A stretch of DNA of 64,000 nucleotides from Spirochaetales bacterium. Lineage in GTDB: Bacteria; Spirochaetota; Leptospiria; Leptospirales; Leptonemataceae. The stretch covers positions 31,279-95,278 of the forward strand of contig JACKOY010000016.1 of the NCBI GenBank assembly GCA_024233935.1. Reading direction: 5' to 3'. Below, in pieces: positions 16,969 through 26,101 of the stretch; the stretch's first letter is position 1; the number at the start of each line of letters is the position of its first letter. A program made the translations under genes and the position numbers. Under the pieces are notes generated by a model. It ran no database searches. It was not told the origin of the DNA and saw only the letters and a list, made by a program, of their open reading frames with translations.

Positions 16969-18900
16969 TCAGGCCTCGTCGGTGCGAAATGTGGCCGGCT
17001 CCGCCGTGGGTCGATAGCGCACGTACAGGTTCATGCCGGTTTCGTTGGCTTCTTCGAGAGCCCGGGCTGCGCGGCGAAACCAATCGTGAGCCGAACGCAC
17101 TTCCGCTTCGAGTATCGCGATGCCGACGGTGATATCGACCGGCGCTTCGTTGCGCAGATAGCCAAGGTACTCGCCCATGAGCCGGTCCAATTCCTCTTCG
17201 GCGATCTCGGGCCCCAGGACCGCGCAAACATCTTCGGCGATGCGAAACAGGCGCTGGGGATAACCAAAAAAGGCCCGCAGTCCCATACCGTAGGTAAGCA
17301 TGCTTTCGGGGTTGCTGCGGCCGTGAAACTGCACCAGGCACAGAGACCGGGCGTAACGCACCTCACGCTTCAGCGCAAACTCATAGCGCAGCGCCTGCTC
17401 GAAAGCCAGGCCATTGCCCAGGGTGCTGGCCGGGTCCACCGTAGCCTGTTCATGGATGCGCGCCTGATAAAGCGATTCGCCGTATTTGCGTATTTCAAAC
17501 CAGGCATCAGAAAGCTGCTCGGGCCGGTAGAGCGGTCGTTCCGAACGAATGCGAATGGCGCCCAGCAGGCCCGCCCGGGAGGGAAGCGGGAAAAAGATTT
17601 CGTGTCCCTGCTCCATGACGACGTAATGGTTGTCTTCAAGCCGCTTGAGCACCGCCGACGATAGCGGTTCCTCATCCAAAGCCTCGCCGGAAACGAACAG
17701 GTTGCCGCTCTTACGCATCGTGGGTCGAAAGCGGCCACGACGATTCTTCAGAAAGAGCGTTACGTCGACCGGACCGAGCCGGTCCAGCAGAGTCTCCAGA
17801 AAGCTCCGGCAGAACGACTCCAGATCGGCCACCGCGCCGGGCAGCTCGGGGCTCTCGGCATAGCGATAATAACGAAAGTCGAAGGGAGAACCGGTCGCGC
17901 TATCGTGCGAATCGCCGTGTTCGCCGCGCGCAAAGTGGCGGGCTGGAAAGTGAATGTGCTCCGGCAACAAGCGCCGGCGCACGGGGCTTACGACCGACTG
18001 AAAGCCAGGCAGATTCCAGCGTTCCTGCTCGAACTCGTAGGCCTGTCGGATGGAACTCTGTTCCGTTTCGGGCGCCTTTGCCGCGACCGCTTCCGAACCC
18101 CGATGGGTCAGGGGCCGGGCCGGCGCTCCGGAAACGACCGGTCCGGCAGGTTTCGAGGACGGCGCTCTGTTCTCTTTCAGCGGTCGCTGCGGATCCGGCC
18201 AGCGCTCCGGGCCCGCGCTGGAAACCTGGCGCACACTCGATATGGAAAAAAATACCAGGGCCAACCCGAGCAAAATCAGAGCGCCGGCCACGTACGGAAT
18301 GACTTCCCGCTCAAAGCGCACCCGAAAGAAACGCGAACAATCCTGAGGCAGGCCAAAGAGATTGGCCAGCCGGCGATGACCAATATAGATCTTCTCGTAG
18401 GCATAGGCCACGTCCAGATCCTCAAGCTGATCCTCGTCGTGCACGATGCGCACGCTTATATGAAGAAAGTAGTGCTCTCCGATGCGGACCGGCTCCGAAG
18501 GCACCATGATCGGGTGTTCGGCGATGGCGGTGAGCAGTTGGTCGCGTTCACGCTCCGAAACGCGGGCCGGATCGTAAGAACGATGGATATCTATACCGCG
18601 CTGGTCGCGAACCCAGAGCAACGACAGCCCGAACTGTTCGCGAATGCGGGAGCCGATCGCGTAGAGTTCGCCGGTCTTCTGGTGATATTCAGAAAATCCG
18701 CCGCGCACGGCGTGGGCAACGTCCTCCACGGGTGGGTGACGATCCGACTGAGGGTTGAAAGGAAGGTACTCCCCGAGACCGTACAATCCCATGAGTCCCG
18801 AAAGCGAAAGACCGCCCCCGAAAATGCCGGTAAAGACAAGCGTTGCAATACGAACAGACCAGGTCACATACAGAGTAACGGTCGGAAAACCTGAGAGCAA
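16969..18900 (-). CDS. Membrane sensor with GAF-like region and degenerate GGDEF domain
   Basis: A 643-residue protein with two transmembrane segments (about residues 12-38 and 205-225) enclosing a periplasmic sensor domain, a Pro-rich cytoplasmic linker (240-330), a GAF-like region (about 355-480) and a C-terminal domain (490-630). The last has the layout of a GGDEF domain (GNGLAFEQALRYEFALKRE, then DITVGIAIL) but no GGDEF motif, so it cannot be an active cyclase; it may bind nucleotide or protein. The start is TTG at 18900 and uncertain. It is upstream of and coupled to the CheX-like gene. Confidence 0.75.
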   Translation of the reverse strand: MLSGFPTVTLYVTWSVRIATLVFTGIFGGGLSLSGLMGLYGLGEYLPFNPQSDRHPPVEDVAHAVRGGFSEYHQKTGELYAIGSRIREQFGLSLLWVRDQRGIDIHRSYDPARVSERERDQLLTAIAEHPIMVPSEPVRIGEHYFLHISVRIVHDEDQLEDLDVAYAYEKIYIGHRRLANLFGLPQDCSRFFRVRFEREVIPYVAGALILLGLALVFFSISSVRQVSSAGPERWPDPQRPLKENRAPSSKPAGPVVSGAPARPLTHRGSEAVAAKAPETEQSSIRQAYEFEQERWNLPGFQSVVSPVRRRLLPEHIHFPARHFARGEHGDSHDSATGSPFDFRYYRYAESPELPGAVADLESFCRSFLETLLDRLGPVDVTLFLKNRRGRFRPTMRKSGNLFVSGEALDEEPLSSAVLKRLEDNHYVVMEQGHEIFFPLPSRAGLLGAIRIRSERPLYRPEQLSDAWFEIRKYGESLYQARIHEQATVDPASTLGNGLAFEQALRYEFALKREVRYARSLCLVQFHGRSNPESMLTYGMGLRAFFGYPQRLFRIAEDVCAVLGPEIAEEELDRLMGEYLGYLRNEAPVDITVGIAILEAEVRSAHDWFRRAARALEEANETGMNLYVRYRPTAEPATFRTDEA

Positions 18901-18922
18901 AAGCCCCTTTTGGGGACGGCGT

Positions 18923-20077
18923 TCAGGGACCGCCCGTTGGCATCACGGCTTTGACCTTCTTCTGGTAGTCGTAGTAGTAACGATGCTTCAGGCGGGCCTC
19001 GGCTTCCTGAGCAAGCTTCGTTTCAGCCGCTTTATCTTCGGGATAAGTCGACGGGTCGATGTCAAAGTGCATGGGATTCTGGAAGGGCTGGAGCAAAAGT
19101 TCGGCGTCGGTTTTGGAGCTGGTGGCCTCCTCCAGGGCTTCCCGGTACAGACGCACATTTTCGGGATTGAGGCAGCGGGTTCCGAGACCCAGCGCCTCGA
19201 CCGGGCGGTCAATCAAGAGCCACTTGCCGCGCCAGGGGTCCTTTTCAATCGCGTCGAGATTGAGACCAAAGTATTCCTGCACGGTCGCGGAGGTTCGTTT
19301 GATGTTTTCGCGGGCGATCACAAAACCCGCCGTGTACTTTTCCAGGTCCTGACCACTCCAGACCGCCTGCTTCAAGCGCACGTAGGTCAAAAGCGCGTGG
19401 GCCAGATTCGCCACGGGATGCACCATGAAGTTAAACGCAAAGGACTCCTGCTGGTTTTGCTGCACCAGGCGGTCGGTTTCGTAGTCGAGTTGGGGATCCG
19501 TACGATAGCTTTCCGCCAGATCCATCAAGCGTTTGAACTGATTGCGAAAGGCGCTGTGGTTTGGGTCCTGCGAATCGTACGCCAGTTTGTTGATGTCGTA
19601 CAGAGCCTCGGCGGCAATCGCCCGCAGGTGACCTTCTTCTTCGAGCATGATGTTCATCTCGAGTAGATCGTCCGTGCGGTCTTTCACGGCGAACAGGCGC
19701 TCGTAGGCTTTCTCGGCCCGGAACTGATAACCGTGTCCCTTCACAGCGTTGTAACTCGCCCGGTACTGCTCCAAAAACTCGGCCACGGTCGGCAGTTTTT
19801 GAGGCGGCGGCGATGCGCTCGTGTCGGAGGGTGCCTGGTCCGCAGCCTCGGGGCTGGAAGCCGTTGCGGCCTTTGTCATGAGGTCAGAGTTTTTTTGCAT
19901 GAGGCCGCTGCTCTGCAGTTCGGTCATGAAGGCACTTACATCGCCGGACTTTTCCCCCAGGTCCCGCAATTCCTGTTCGTAATCTTCAATCTCCTTTTTG
20001 ATGGCCGGATCAGTGACGGTGATGGCGTGAAAGCCACCCAGAAGCCCGTTGATTGTCTGTTCGATCATGGCATCCAT
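18923..20077 (-). CDS. Cytoplasmic helical protein, unknown function
   Basis: A 384-residue protein starting MDAMIEQTINGLLGG with an excellent ribosome-binding site (GGAGG, 6 bases before ATG). Residues 20-75 look coiled-coil, 75-105 are an Ala/Ser/Pro linker, and 110-380 are largely helical with many Tyr/Gln/Glu/Lys (YNAVKGHGYQF, YESYRTDPQL-like blocks). No signal peptide, membrane segment or known motif was seen. The gene starts 2 bases after the stop of the next unknown gene, so the two form an operon and may make a complex. Confidence 0.75.
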   Translation of the reverse strand: MDAMIEQTINGLLGGFHAITVTDPAIKKEIEDYEQELRDLGEKSGDVSAFMTELQSSGLMQKNSDLMTKAATASSPEAADQAPSDTSASPPPQKLPTVAEFLEQYRASYNAVKGHGYQFRAEKAYERLFAVKDRTDDLLEMNIMLEEEGHLRAIAAEALYDINKLAYDSQDPNHSAFRNQFKRLMDLAESYRTDPQLDYETDRLVQQNQQESFAFNFMVHPVANLAHALLTYVRLKQAVWSGQDLEKYTAGFVIARENIKRTSATVQEYFGLNLDAIEKDPWRGKWLLIDRPVEALGLGTRCLNPENVRLYREALEEATSSKTDAELLLQPFQNPMHFDIDPSTYPEDKAAETKLAQEAEARLKHRYYYDYQKKVKAVMPTGGP

Positions 20078-20079
20078 GC

Positions 20080-20886
20080 TCAGCCTCCGGCCTTTGCGGT
20101 GTAAATTTCGGTGCGTTCGTACGGCCCGGGTGCGTCTTCCGGTGCAATGGAAAGAAACGCGGATCGGTCGCAACGGCTGTTGAACTCGTGCCCCAGCTCC
20201 TTGAGCTCTTCTACCCGTGGTTTGATAACTTCCAGCGCCGCCTTTGTGCGCCCGGAAATTTCGGCCTCATCCCCGGGTTGCTTTGCGCCGGCCTGAATGG
20301 CTTCGATCCCGGCGATGGCCTTTTCGTAGTTCTCATCAGAAAGCGGGCTGTGCTTTCGAAAGTACGGGTCCCGCGCATTGCGGGAAAAATCCCCGCCATT
20401 CTTTTTGATACTTTCGGCCTCGCGGGCAAGCACCGCCAGCGCCTTGCCGTGTTCGCCATCAGCCGGATGCAGACCAAGCACGCGCAGGTACGCGGCAATC
20501 ATTTCATTGATCGAAGAAACGATATTGCCGATGCGATTGAATTCTTTCTGAATGTCCTGTTCGAATCCGGTTACGAACGCCTTTTGGTAGTCGGCGGCGA
20601 CTTCGTCGTGTCGCTTCTGATAGAGAAGGGCGATCGACTCTAACCCGTTGTCCCGGGCGGCGTCGCGAAGGGCCAGCATCTTGTCCAGATAGAGCGCCTG
20701 CCCCGGGCTTTCGAAATAGCCGCCCGCACGCATCTTGTTTTGAATTTCTTCCAGGCTCGAACAGGACCGCACAAGTTCCACCAGTTCGCCATACACCCGG
20801 GCCTGGTTGGGTCCGCGGCCGCTGGCCGCATGTTTCTTGTGCTGCAATTCGTAGTAGTACGCCGAGCGCTCGATCTTGTCTGCCAT
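20080..20886 (-). CDS. Cytoplasmic helical protein, unknown function
   Basis: A 268-residue protein starting MADKIERSAYYYELQHKK. It is charged, almost wholly alpha-helical by composition, and ends in a short extended tail (PGPYERTEIYTAKAGG). No family was recognised. The frame opens at 20931, but the ATG at 20886 preceded by GGGGA is better. It is immediately upstream of the 384-residue helical protein gene (2-base gap). The pair lies 58 bases downstream of the TauE-like gene in the same orientation, so read-through from that operon is possible. Confidence 0.75.
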   Translation of the reverse strand: MADKIERSAYYYELQHKKHAASGRGPNQARVYGELVELVRSCSSLEEIQNKMRAGGYFESPGQALYLDKMLALRDAARDNGLESIALLYQKRHDEVAADYQKAFVTGFEQDIQKEFNRIGNIVSSINEMIAAYLRVLGLHPADGEHGKALAVLAREAESIKKNGGDFSRNARDPYFRKHSPLSDENYEKAIAGIEAIQAGAKQPGDEAEISGRTKAALEVIKPRVEELKELGHEFNSRCDRSAFLSIAPEDAPGPYERTEIYTAKAGG

Positions 20887-20943
20887 GGGATCCCCGGGGA
20901 CGAACCTGCGGGGCGCCCGAAAGTTCTTCAAGGGTTTTTGCCG

Positions 20944-21687
20944 CTAACGAAACAGAAGGGCGCCGCCGGCAAACAGCAGAAGCCCGAAAACGATCAGCCG
21001 GAAGTTCGTTTCGCTCACACGGTGGTGCAGGTGATCACCCATCCACATGCCCAGCAGGACCACCGGAAGCAGACCGGCCATCAGAAAACCCTGCTCGGGG
21101 CCAATGTCGCCCCGGATCAGAAAATAGATCGAAAGACCGCTGTTCCAGAGCAGCCAGATGGCAGAAAGTGTGCTCCGAAACGCCGCCGCGCTGAGAGGCT
21201 CGCGACCGATTCCATAGACCAGCAGAGGACCGCCGGTTCCATAGAGTCCGTGCACTATGCCGCTCAAAAAAACCCAGATCGATCCGGGCACCCGGGCGAC
21301 GACGCTATCGACCCTGCCGCTGCCCCGCACCAAACGCGCGATCTCCAGGATCGAAAGCACAACGATCATCACCGCGAACACGTTCCGCAGCGTTTGCGAT
21401 TGCAGATAGTCGGACGACAAAAGGCCGAGCACGACTCCCGGCCCCATCAGAGGAATCACGAGCCGAAACAACACACGCCGATCAATGGTCTGGTAGTTGC
21501 GACCGACGATCCAGGCCGTAACCACAATATTTAGCGGCAACAGGACCGGCGGCAGACTCTCAATTGGAAAAAGCAGAGCGCCCAGGGTCACCGCAATCAC
21601 CAGGCTGCCAAATCCGGACAGAGCCTGGGCCAGGTTGGCGAAGAGAACGATGACGCCCAGAATTACATACTCGGGTCGAACCGTCAC
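20944..21687 (-). CDS. TauE/SafE-type (TSUP) membrane exporter
   Basis: A 247-residue protein with about eight hydrophobic helices and the TSUP pattern: SGFGSLVIAV in the first helix region and a repeated VHGLYGTGGP in the second half. The family moves sulfite, sulfonates or other small organic anions across the inner membrane. It starts with a GTG sharing GTGA with the stop of the epimerase gene, so it is translationally coupled to it. Substrate unknown. Confidence 0.86.
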   Translation of the reverse strand: MTVRPEYVILGVIVLFANLAQALSGFGSLVIAVTLGALLFPIESLPPVLLPLNIVVTAWIVGRNYQTIDRRVLFRLVIPLMGPGVVLGLLSSDYLQSQTLRNVFAVMIVVLSILEIARLVRGSGRVDSVVARVPGSIWVFLSGIVHGLYGTGGPLLVYGIGREPLSAAAFRSTLSAIWLLWNSGLSIYFLIRGDIGPEQGFLMAGLLPVVLLGMWMGDHLHHRVSETNFRLIVFGLLLFAGGALLFR

Positions 21688-22676
21688 GTCCCGGAACCCT
21701 TCGGGTTTTGTATTCGGGAAGTCCGGTAGAGTTCAAAGGTCTGTTCGCTTGTAAGCTCGGGCACGTAACCGAACTGGCTTTTCAGTCGGTCGTTGGCAAG
21801 CACCGGTCGGTAGCGCAGAAAGCGCACCTGCTCCGGACCGTACGGGGTCAGACGTAAGAAGTGTAATAGCCCCAGCACCAACTTCAAAAGCCACGCCGGA
21901 TAGCGTCGCAGCGTGTGGCCCATACGCTCCGCGATTTCGGCGAGGGTCAAAGAACCGTCTCCGGCCAGATTGAAAATGCCTTCGCGGTCTTCTACAATGC
22001 CCTGAATAATCGCACGGACCACGTCCCGATCCCAGATAAAAACAAAGGGCGTCTCGGCGCCTCGAACCCCCGGTATGGTCTTCTTTTCGAAGAGCGCCGT
22101 AATTTGATTGTGTACATGCTCTCCAAGAATCGTTCCCGGACGAAAGATCAACTGACGCAGTTCCGGATGCCGGGCCCGAAACCCGGCCAGCATCTCTTCA
22201 ACAAGTCGCTTGTGGTGGGCGTAGGCAAATTCAGTATTGCCGCGCAAGGCGTCATCTTCGTGCAGTGGAATCGCATTGTCTGCATGATAACCATAGGCCG
22301 CACCACTGCTGGTAAGTATGAACTGACGCACACCGGTTTCCACTGCGCAGCGTACCAGATGCTCGGTGCCGCGCACATCCACATCAAAGGCCAGCTGGCG
22401 TTTGGCGCCTGCGCCCGGATTTACAATCGACGCCAGATGAACGACTGTGTCGATCGTGCGCCCGGCAAGCAGACCCGGCAACTCCGGCGAGCGAATGTCC
22501 ATGCGCACATACTCGAAGCGCGGTGCTTTCGGGAGATCCGTCCCGGTCGCGATGTCGAGCCCGGTAATTTCAAAAGCGGCGTGCTCCGGCTTGAGCAACG
22601 CCGCAATCAATTCGCGCCCCAGGTACCCTGCGGCGCCTGTAACCAGAATGCTGCGCTTTGTAACCGGTTCAGCCAA
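21684..22676 (-). CDS. NAD(P)-dependent epimerase/dehydratase (extended SDR)
   Basis: A 330-residue Rossmann protein: nucleotide motif VTGAAGYLG, VVHLASIVNP, LTSSGAAYGYH and the catalytic YAHHK (YxxxK). It is of the extended short-chain dehydrogenase type acting on nucleotide-sugars or similar diol/keto substrates. The likely start is TTG at 22676, inside the end of the BASS gene (8-base overlap); no ATG fits. Its stop overlaps the TauE-like gene. A sugar-nucleotide role is typical of the family, but the operon contains transporters and a TPP enzyme rather than glycosyltransferases. Confidence 0.85.
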   Translation of the reverse strand: MAEPVTKRSILVTGAAGYLGRELIAALLKPEHAAFEITGLDIATGTDLPKAPRFEYVRMDIRSPELPGLLAGRTIDTVVHLASIVNPGAGAKRQLAFDVDVRGTEHLVRCAVETGVRQFILTSSGAAYGYHADNAIPLHEDDALRGNTEFAYAHHKRLVEEMLAGFRARHPELRQLIFRPGTILGEHVHNQITALFEKKTIPGVRGAETPFVFIWDRDVVRAIIQGIVEDREGIFNLAGDGSLTLAEIAERMGHTLRRYPAWLLKLVLGLLHFLRLTPYGPEQVRFLRYRPVLANDRLKSQFGYVPELTSEQTFELYRTSRIQNPKGSGT

Positions 22677-23622
22677 AGTGCTCGACGGCCTCTTCGAGCT
22701 GTTCGGGCAGAGCACGTCGGCCCCAGAACAGGGCCAGGGAAAGTCCGGATATGATGTGCCAGATGCCCCACCAGGCGGCAATCAGCGCCATGCCGCCCAA
22801 CCCGCCGAAAAAACTGAATATCAATGTCAGTCCCAGTCCGGAATTCTGAATGCCCACTTCAATGGCAACCGCGCGACGGTCAAACTCCGGCAGGCGCGCT
22901 GCAAAAGCGAGGGCATAGCCGAGCCCCAGGGCTGTGCCATTGTGCAGCAAGACCACGAAGGCTACCAGACCCACATAGTTCAGGAAGTTCTCGAAGTTGG
23001 CGGCGAGGGCGGCCAGAACGAAGAACAGAAAAAAGCCAATCGAGAAATAGCGAAACGGCTTTTTCAAACGATAGGCCGCGCCCGGCGCCTTATGCGAAAT
23101 CAAGAGCCCCAGCGCCAGCGGCAGCCCGAGTATCAAAAAGACGGTGATAAAAAGATCCACCGGGTCCAGGGCCACGCGGGTCAGTATGGCGTTTGTGTCC
23201 GGATTCAGGTGTCCCCAGAAAGAAATATTCAGCGGCGTGAAGATCACCGCCAGGGCAGTCGAGATCGCCGTCATGCTGACGGAAACGGCCGTATTGCCCT
23301 TCGCCAGATGCGTAATGAAATTCGAGATGTTGCCACCCGGACAGGCCGCAACGAGAATCATGCCCAGCGCAATTGAAGGATGCAGGTGAAAGGGTTCGCC
23401 CCGCAACAACATGGTAAGCCCGAAAGTCGCGGCCGGCAAAACCACAAACTGCGCCACCAGACCTATCAACGGCGCCAGGGGCGCCTGGAGTACGCGCTTG
23501 AAGGCGGAGAGGCGCAAATCCAGAGCCACGCCAAACATCACCAGTGCAAGGATTGCCTCCAGCAAGCGCAGGCTCGCAGGATTAAAGTTCAGACTTATGC
23601 TATCGATGGCTTCGGCGCCCAT
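22669..23622 (-). CDS. Bile acid:sodium symporter (BASS) family transporter
   Basis: A 317-residue inner-membrane protein with nine or ten hydrophobic helices. The conserved block AACPGGNISNFITHLAKGN is the sodium/substrate-binding crossover motif of the ASBT/BASS family (PF01758). Homologues import bile acids, pyruvate, pantothenate or other organic anions with Na+. A good ribosome-binding site (GGGAGA) precedes the ATG, 14 bases after the TPP enzyme gene, with the epimerase gene overlapping its end. It may import the carboxylate used by the TPP enzyme (inference). Confidence 0.9.
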   Translation of the reverse strand: MGAEAIDSISLNFNPASLRLLEAILALVMFGVALDLRLSAFKRVLQAPLAPLIGLVAQFVVLPAATFGLTMLLRGEPFHLHPSIALGMILVAACPGGNISNFITHLAKGNTAVSVSMTAISTALAVIFTPLNISFWGHLNPDTNAILTRVALDPVDLFITVFLILGLPLALGLLISHKAPGAAYRLKKPFRYFSIGFFLFFVLAALAANFENFLNYVGLVAFVVLLHNGTALGLGYALAFAARLPEFDRRAVAIEVGIQNSGLGLTLIFSFFGGLGGMALIAAWWGIWHIISGLSLALFWGRRALPEQLEEAVEHFG

Positions 23623-23636
23623 ATGTTCTCCCGCGG

Positions 23637-25388
23637 CTATTTGCCGCGCGGTTCTTGATGCATCTCTTTAAAGGCCAGAAGGCCGGGGGCCCACATGTGT
23701 CGCACCGGATTTACGTCGACGTGAATGACGGTGGTTTTCGTGGCCTTGCGTGCCCGCTCAATCGCCGCCGGCAGTTCATCTGGATTGGAAACTCGCTCCC
23801 CCAATGCTCCCATGCTCTGAGCCAGAAGATCAAAACGAATCTCCCCCAGATCGGCATTGATGGTCTCCCCTGGATCGAGGGACTTTTTGATCATGGTCTT
23901 AATGGGCCGAAACGCAAACTGCTGCGTCATCTTCACCATGCCCCACTGCCGATCACAGTAAACCAGAAAGATGACCTTCATGTTGTTGCGCACGGCGGTC
24001 TCTACTTCCTGGGGATGAAAACCGAAAGCGCCATCGCCAATCAGACAGTACACCGTACGGTCGGGGAAAGCGGCAGCGGCGCCCAGGGCCTGAGCCACGC
24101 CGGCCCCCAACATGCCGAACTTAAAGGTCGAAAGCACCGTATTGGGAATGCGCACTTCGTGATAAAAGTTGGCCCACACGGCTGTATTGCCGCCATCCAT
24201 CACGACGATCGCGTCGTCGGGCAAGAACTCGCGGCAGGCCGTGGAAACATGGGCGGGGTGCATGGGTTCCGAACGGTCCTTGAGATCGGCGTCGAGTTTT
24301 TTGCGTGCGGTTGCGGCAGCCTTCGCGTAGTTCCGCACGTGAGCCGGCGGTTCCTGGCCTGAACTTTTTCCGCGGCGCTTCAATTCGGTCGCCAGGGCAC
24401 GAAGAAACACAGCCGCGTCCGAAAAAATCGCCAGGTCGGTCGGGCGGTTCATGCCCAGGACCTCTTCATCGAGATCAACCTGGATCAGGCGCAGCTTAGA
24501 AGGCGGCGCCCAGTAGGGCGCCTTGCCCCACCAGTCGGTCTCACCGAGACGCGAACCAATCACCAGGCAAACATCGGATTCGTTACGCACACGATTGTTG
24601 AGATCAATGTGAATCATCGGTATTGCCAGCGGTGAATCTTCCGAAAGAACTCCGCGCGCGGCCCAGCTGGTTGTAACCGGCGCCCCCAGCAGTTCCGCTA
24701 CTTCGCGCAGCTCTTCGAAGGCGCGGCCGTGAATGATGCCGCTGCCGGCATGGATCATCGGTCGTTTTGCTGAAAGCAGCATGTCCGCCGCCGCCCCTAC
24801 CTGTTCGGTCGGCGCCGTAATCGCATGCTGCAGACGATAGCTCCCGGTCGGCCAGAAGGCGGGAGCGTCCTTTTCTTTGCCGTTGATGAGATTTTCAGGG
24901 ACATCGAGATGAACAACCCCCGGGCGACCGCGATAACTCAGACGCAAGGCGCGGCGCATGAGCTCCGGAATGCGTGCGAAACTCTGGGCGGTCCCACTCC
25001 ACTTGGACATGGCCCGAATCGTGCCCACCTGATTGAAGTACTGATACGTTCCACCCCGATCGGGATAACTGATGCCCACCCGGCGTGTGCTGGTGATCAA
25101 GAGAACGCGATTGCCTTCAGCATTCTCGACCGCAACCCCGGGCAAGGCGTTGGCGACGCCGGGTCCATTCGAGGCCATACAAACGCCGAGCTTCCCGGTC
25201 AGCCGTGCGTAGGCGCCGGCCATGTGCACCGCGCTGGTTTCATGCCGCGGGGTGATAAGCCGGATGCCCTCGTCCCGCAGGCCGGCCAGCAAACCCAGGT
25301 AAGTCCCGTCCACGATGCCGAAGACGACCCGCACTCCCTCTTCGCGCAGCATGCGCGCGAGTATCGCTCCCCCACTGATAGCCCCCAT
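23637..25388 (-). CDS. Thiamine-diphosphate-dependent enzyme (acetolactate synthase-like)
   Basis: A 583-residue three-domain enzyme of the AHAS/POX/benzoylformate decarboxylase superfamily. The N-terminal PYR domain carries the cofactor-activating Glu in PRHETSAVHMA (about residue 51). The middle domain (about 190-330) is Rossmann-like. The C-terminal PP domain has GDGAFGFHPQEVETAVRNN, where the usual N of the GDG...N motif is replaced by a YCDRQWGM block. It should decarboxylate or carboligate a 2-oxo acid or 2-hydroxyacyl substrate; which one is not clear, and no small regulatory subunit is nearby. It is first in the operon, with a G-rich ribosome-binding site and a strong promoter. Confidence 0.85.
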   Translation of the reverse strand: MGAISGGAILARMLREEGVRVVFGIVDGTYLGLLAGLRDEGIRLITPRHETSAVHMAGAYARLTGKLGVCMASNGPGVANALPGVAVENAEGNRVLLITSTRRVGISYPDRGGTYQYFNQVGTIRAMSKWSGTAQSFARIPELMRRALRLSYRGRPGVVHLDVPENLINGKEKDAPAFWPTGSYRLQHAITAPTEQVGAAADMLLSAKRPMIHAGSGIIHGRAFEELREVAELLGAPVTTSWAARGVLSEDSPLAIPMIHIDLNNRVRNESDVCLVIGSRLGETDWWGKAPYWAPPSKLRLIQVDLDEEVLGMNRPTDLAIFSDAAVFLRALATELKRRGKSSGQEPPAHVRNYAKAAATARKKLDADLKDRSEPMHPAHVSTACREFLPDDAIVVMDGGNTAVWANFYHEVRIPNTVLSTFKFGMLGAGVAQALGAAAAFPDRTVYCLIGDGAFGFHPQEVETAVRNNMKVIFLVYCDRQWGMVKMTQQFAFRPIKTMIKKSLDPGETINADLGEIRFDLLAQSMGALGERVSNPDELPAAIERARKATKTTVIHVDVNPVRHMWAPGLLAFKEMHQEPRGK

Positions 25389-25407
25389 TTACTGGCCCCC
25401 CATCCAG

Positions 25408-25436
25408 ATTCTGCCACGGACCTGGAGCGCTGTCAA
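25408..25436 (-). promoter_or_regulatory. Sigma-70-type promoter of the TPP enzyme operon
   Basis: On the minus strand, a perfect TTGACA (25436-25431) is followed after 17 bases by CAGAAT (25413-25408). The coding start is at 25388, so the leader is about 15 bases with GGGGGG as the ribosome-binding sequence. The sequence just upstream of the -35 (25437-25475) is AT-rich, as an UP element would be. Confidence 0.65.
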
Positions 25437-25565
25437 ATGTTAAATGAACCATATTCAGTTATTTTTAACGGGCCGCGGAAGTGGCGAGTGGGGTTGGAGG
25501 GCCGGTCCAGGGGCTGCCCTTTGCGTGGTGGCCTCAAACACGACACGGCGCAAAGCATGCAGGGA

Positions 25566-26101
25566 CTACTGCTGGATCGATTCCCGGTCAAGGCCGGTAA
25601 TCTCGACCACGGTGTCCATATCGATGCCGCGCGCGAGCATCGCCTTTGCGGCGTCCAACTTGCCTTTTCGTATGCCCGCGGCCTCGCCTTCGGCGCGGCC
25701 CTGCTCCAGACCCTGCCTCAGGCCCTTCTCAATACCCTTCTGAAGGCCTTCATCCAAAATATCCTGATAGATCGGCGATTCAATCATGAGTTGTTTCCTC
25801 CGTTCTCTGAGTCCTGCGGCCCGGTCGCGGTTGTGCATCCCGGTATAGATGTCCAGTATTGTTAGTAAATCCCATTTCTCGGCCTTTGGCAGCCCGGAAG
25901 CGCTGACGATGCGGCGATCGATTTCTTCGACCAGGTCGAGGCCACCATGCATGAGCGGCAGAGTGACCGACGAACGCTGACTGTTTCGGTCGGCCGATCT
26001 TCGATCGTTTCTGTCCGGGAAAGCGGCAGACCCAATAGGGTCGTAAGAATCGGTCGCGCCCCGAGTTGCAAGAGCCGCTTCGACACGATATCGTACTGCA
26101 T
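25566..26101 (-). pseudogene. Rpn-family (PD-(D/E)xK) nuclease gene with internal deletion and frameshift
   Basis: The N-terminal fragment begins at ATG 26101 with MQYDIVSKRLL...TETVSVRRS, the typical start of Rpn/YhgA-like putative transposase-nucleases. Around 25960-25980 the frame jumps: the continuation LPLMHGGLDLVEEID...LLTILDIYTGM is the family's C-terminal third in another frame, ending with the usual Glu/Gly/Lys-rich helix (GLRQGLEQGRAEGEAAG) at 25566. The catalytic middle (roughly 100 residues) is missing. A gene that lost its nuclease core is certain to be inactive as a nuclease; the C-terminal piece (128 residues, ATG at 25952) could still be translated. Confidence 0.8.
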
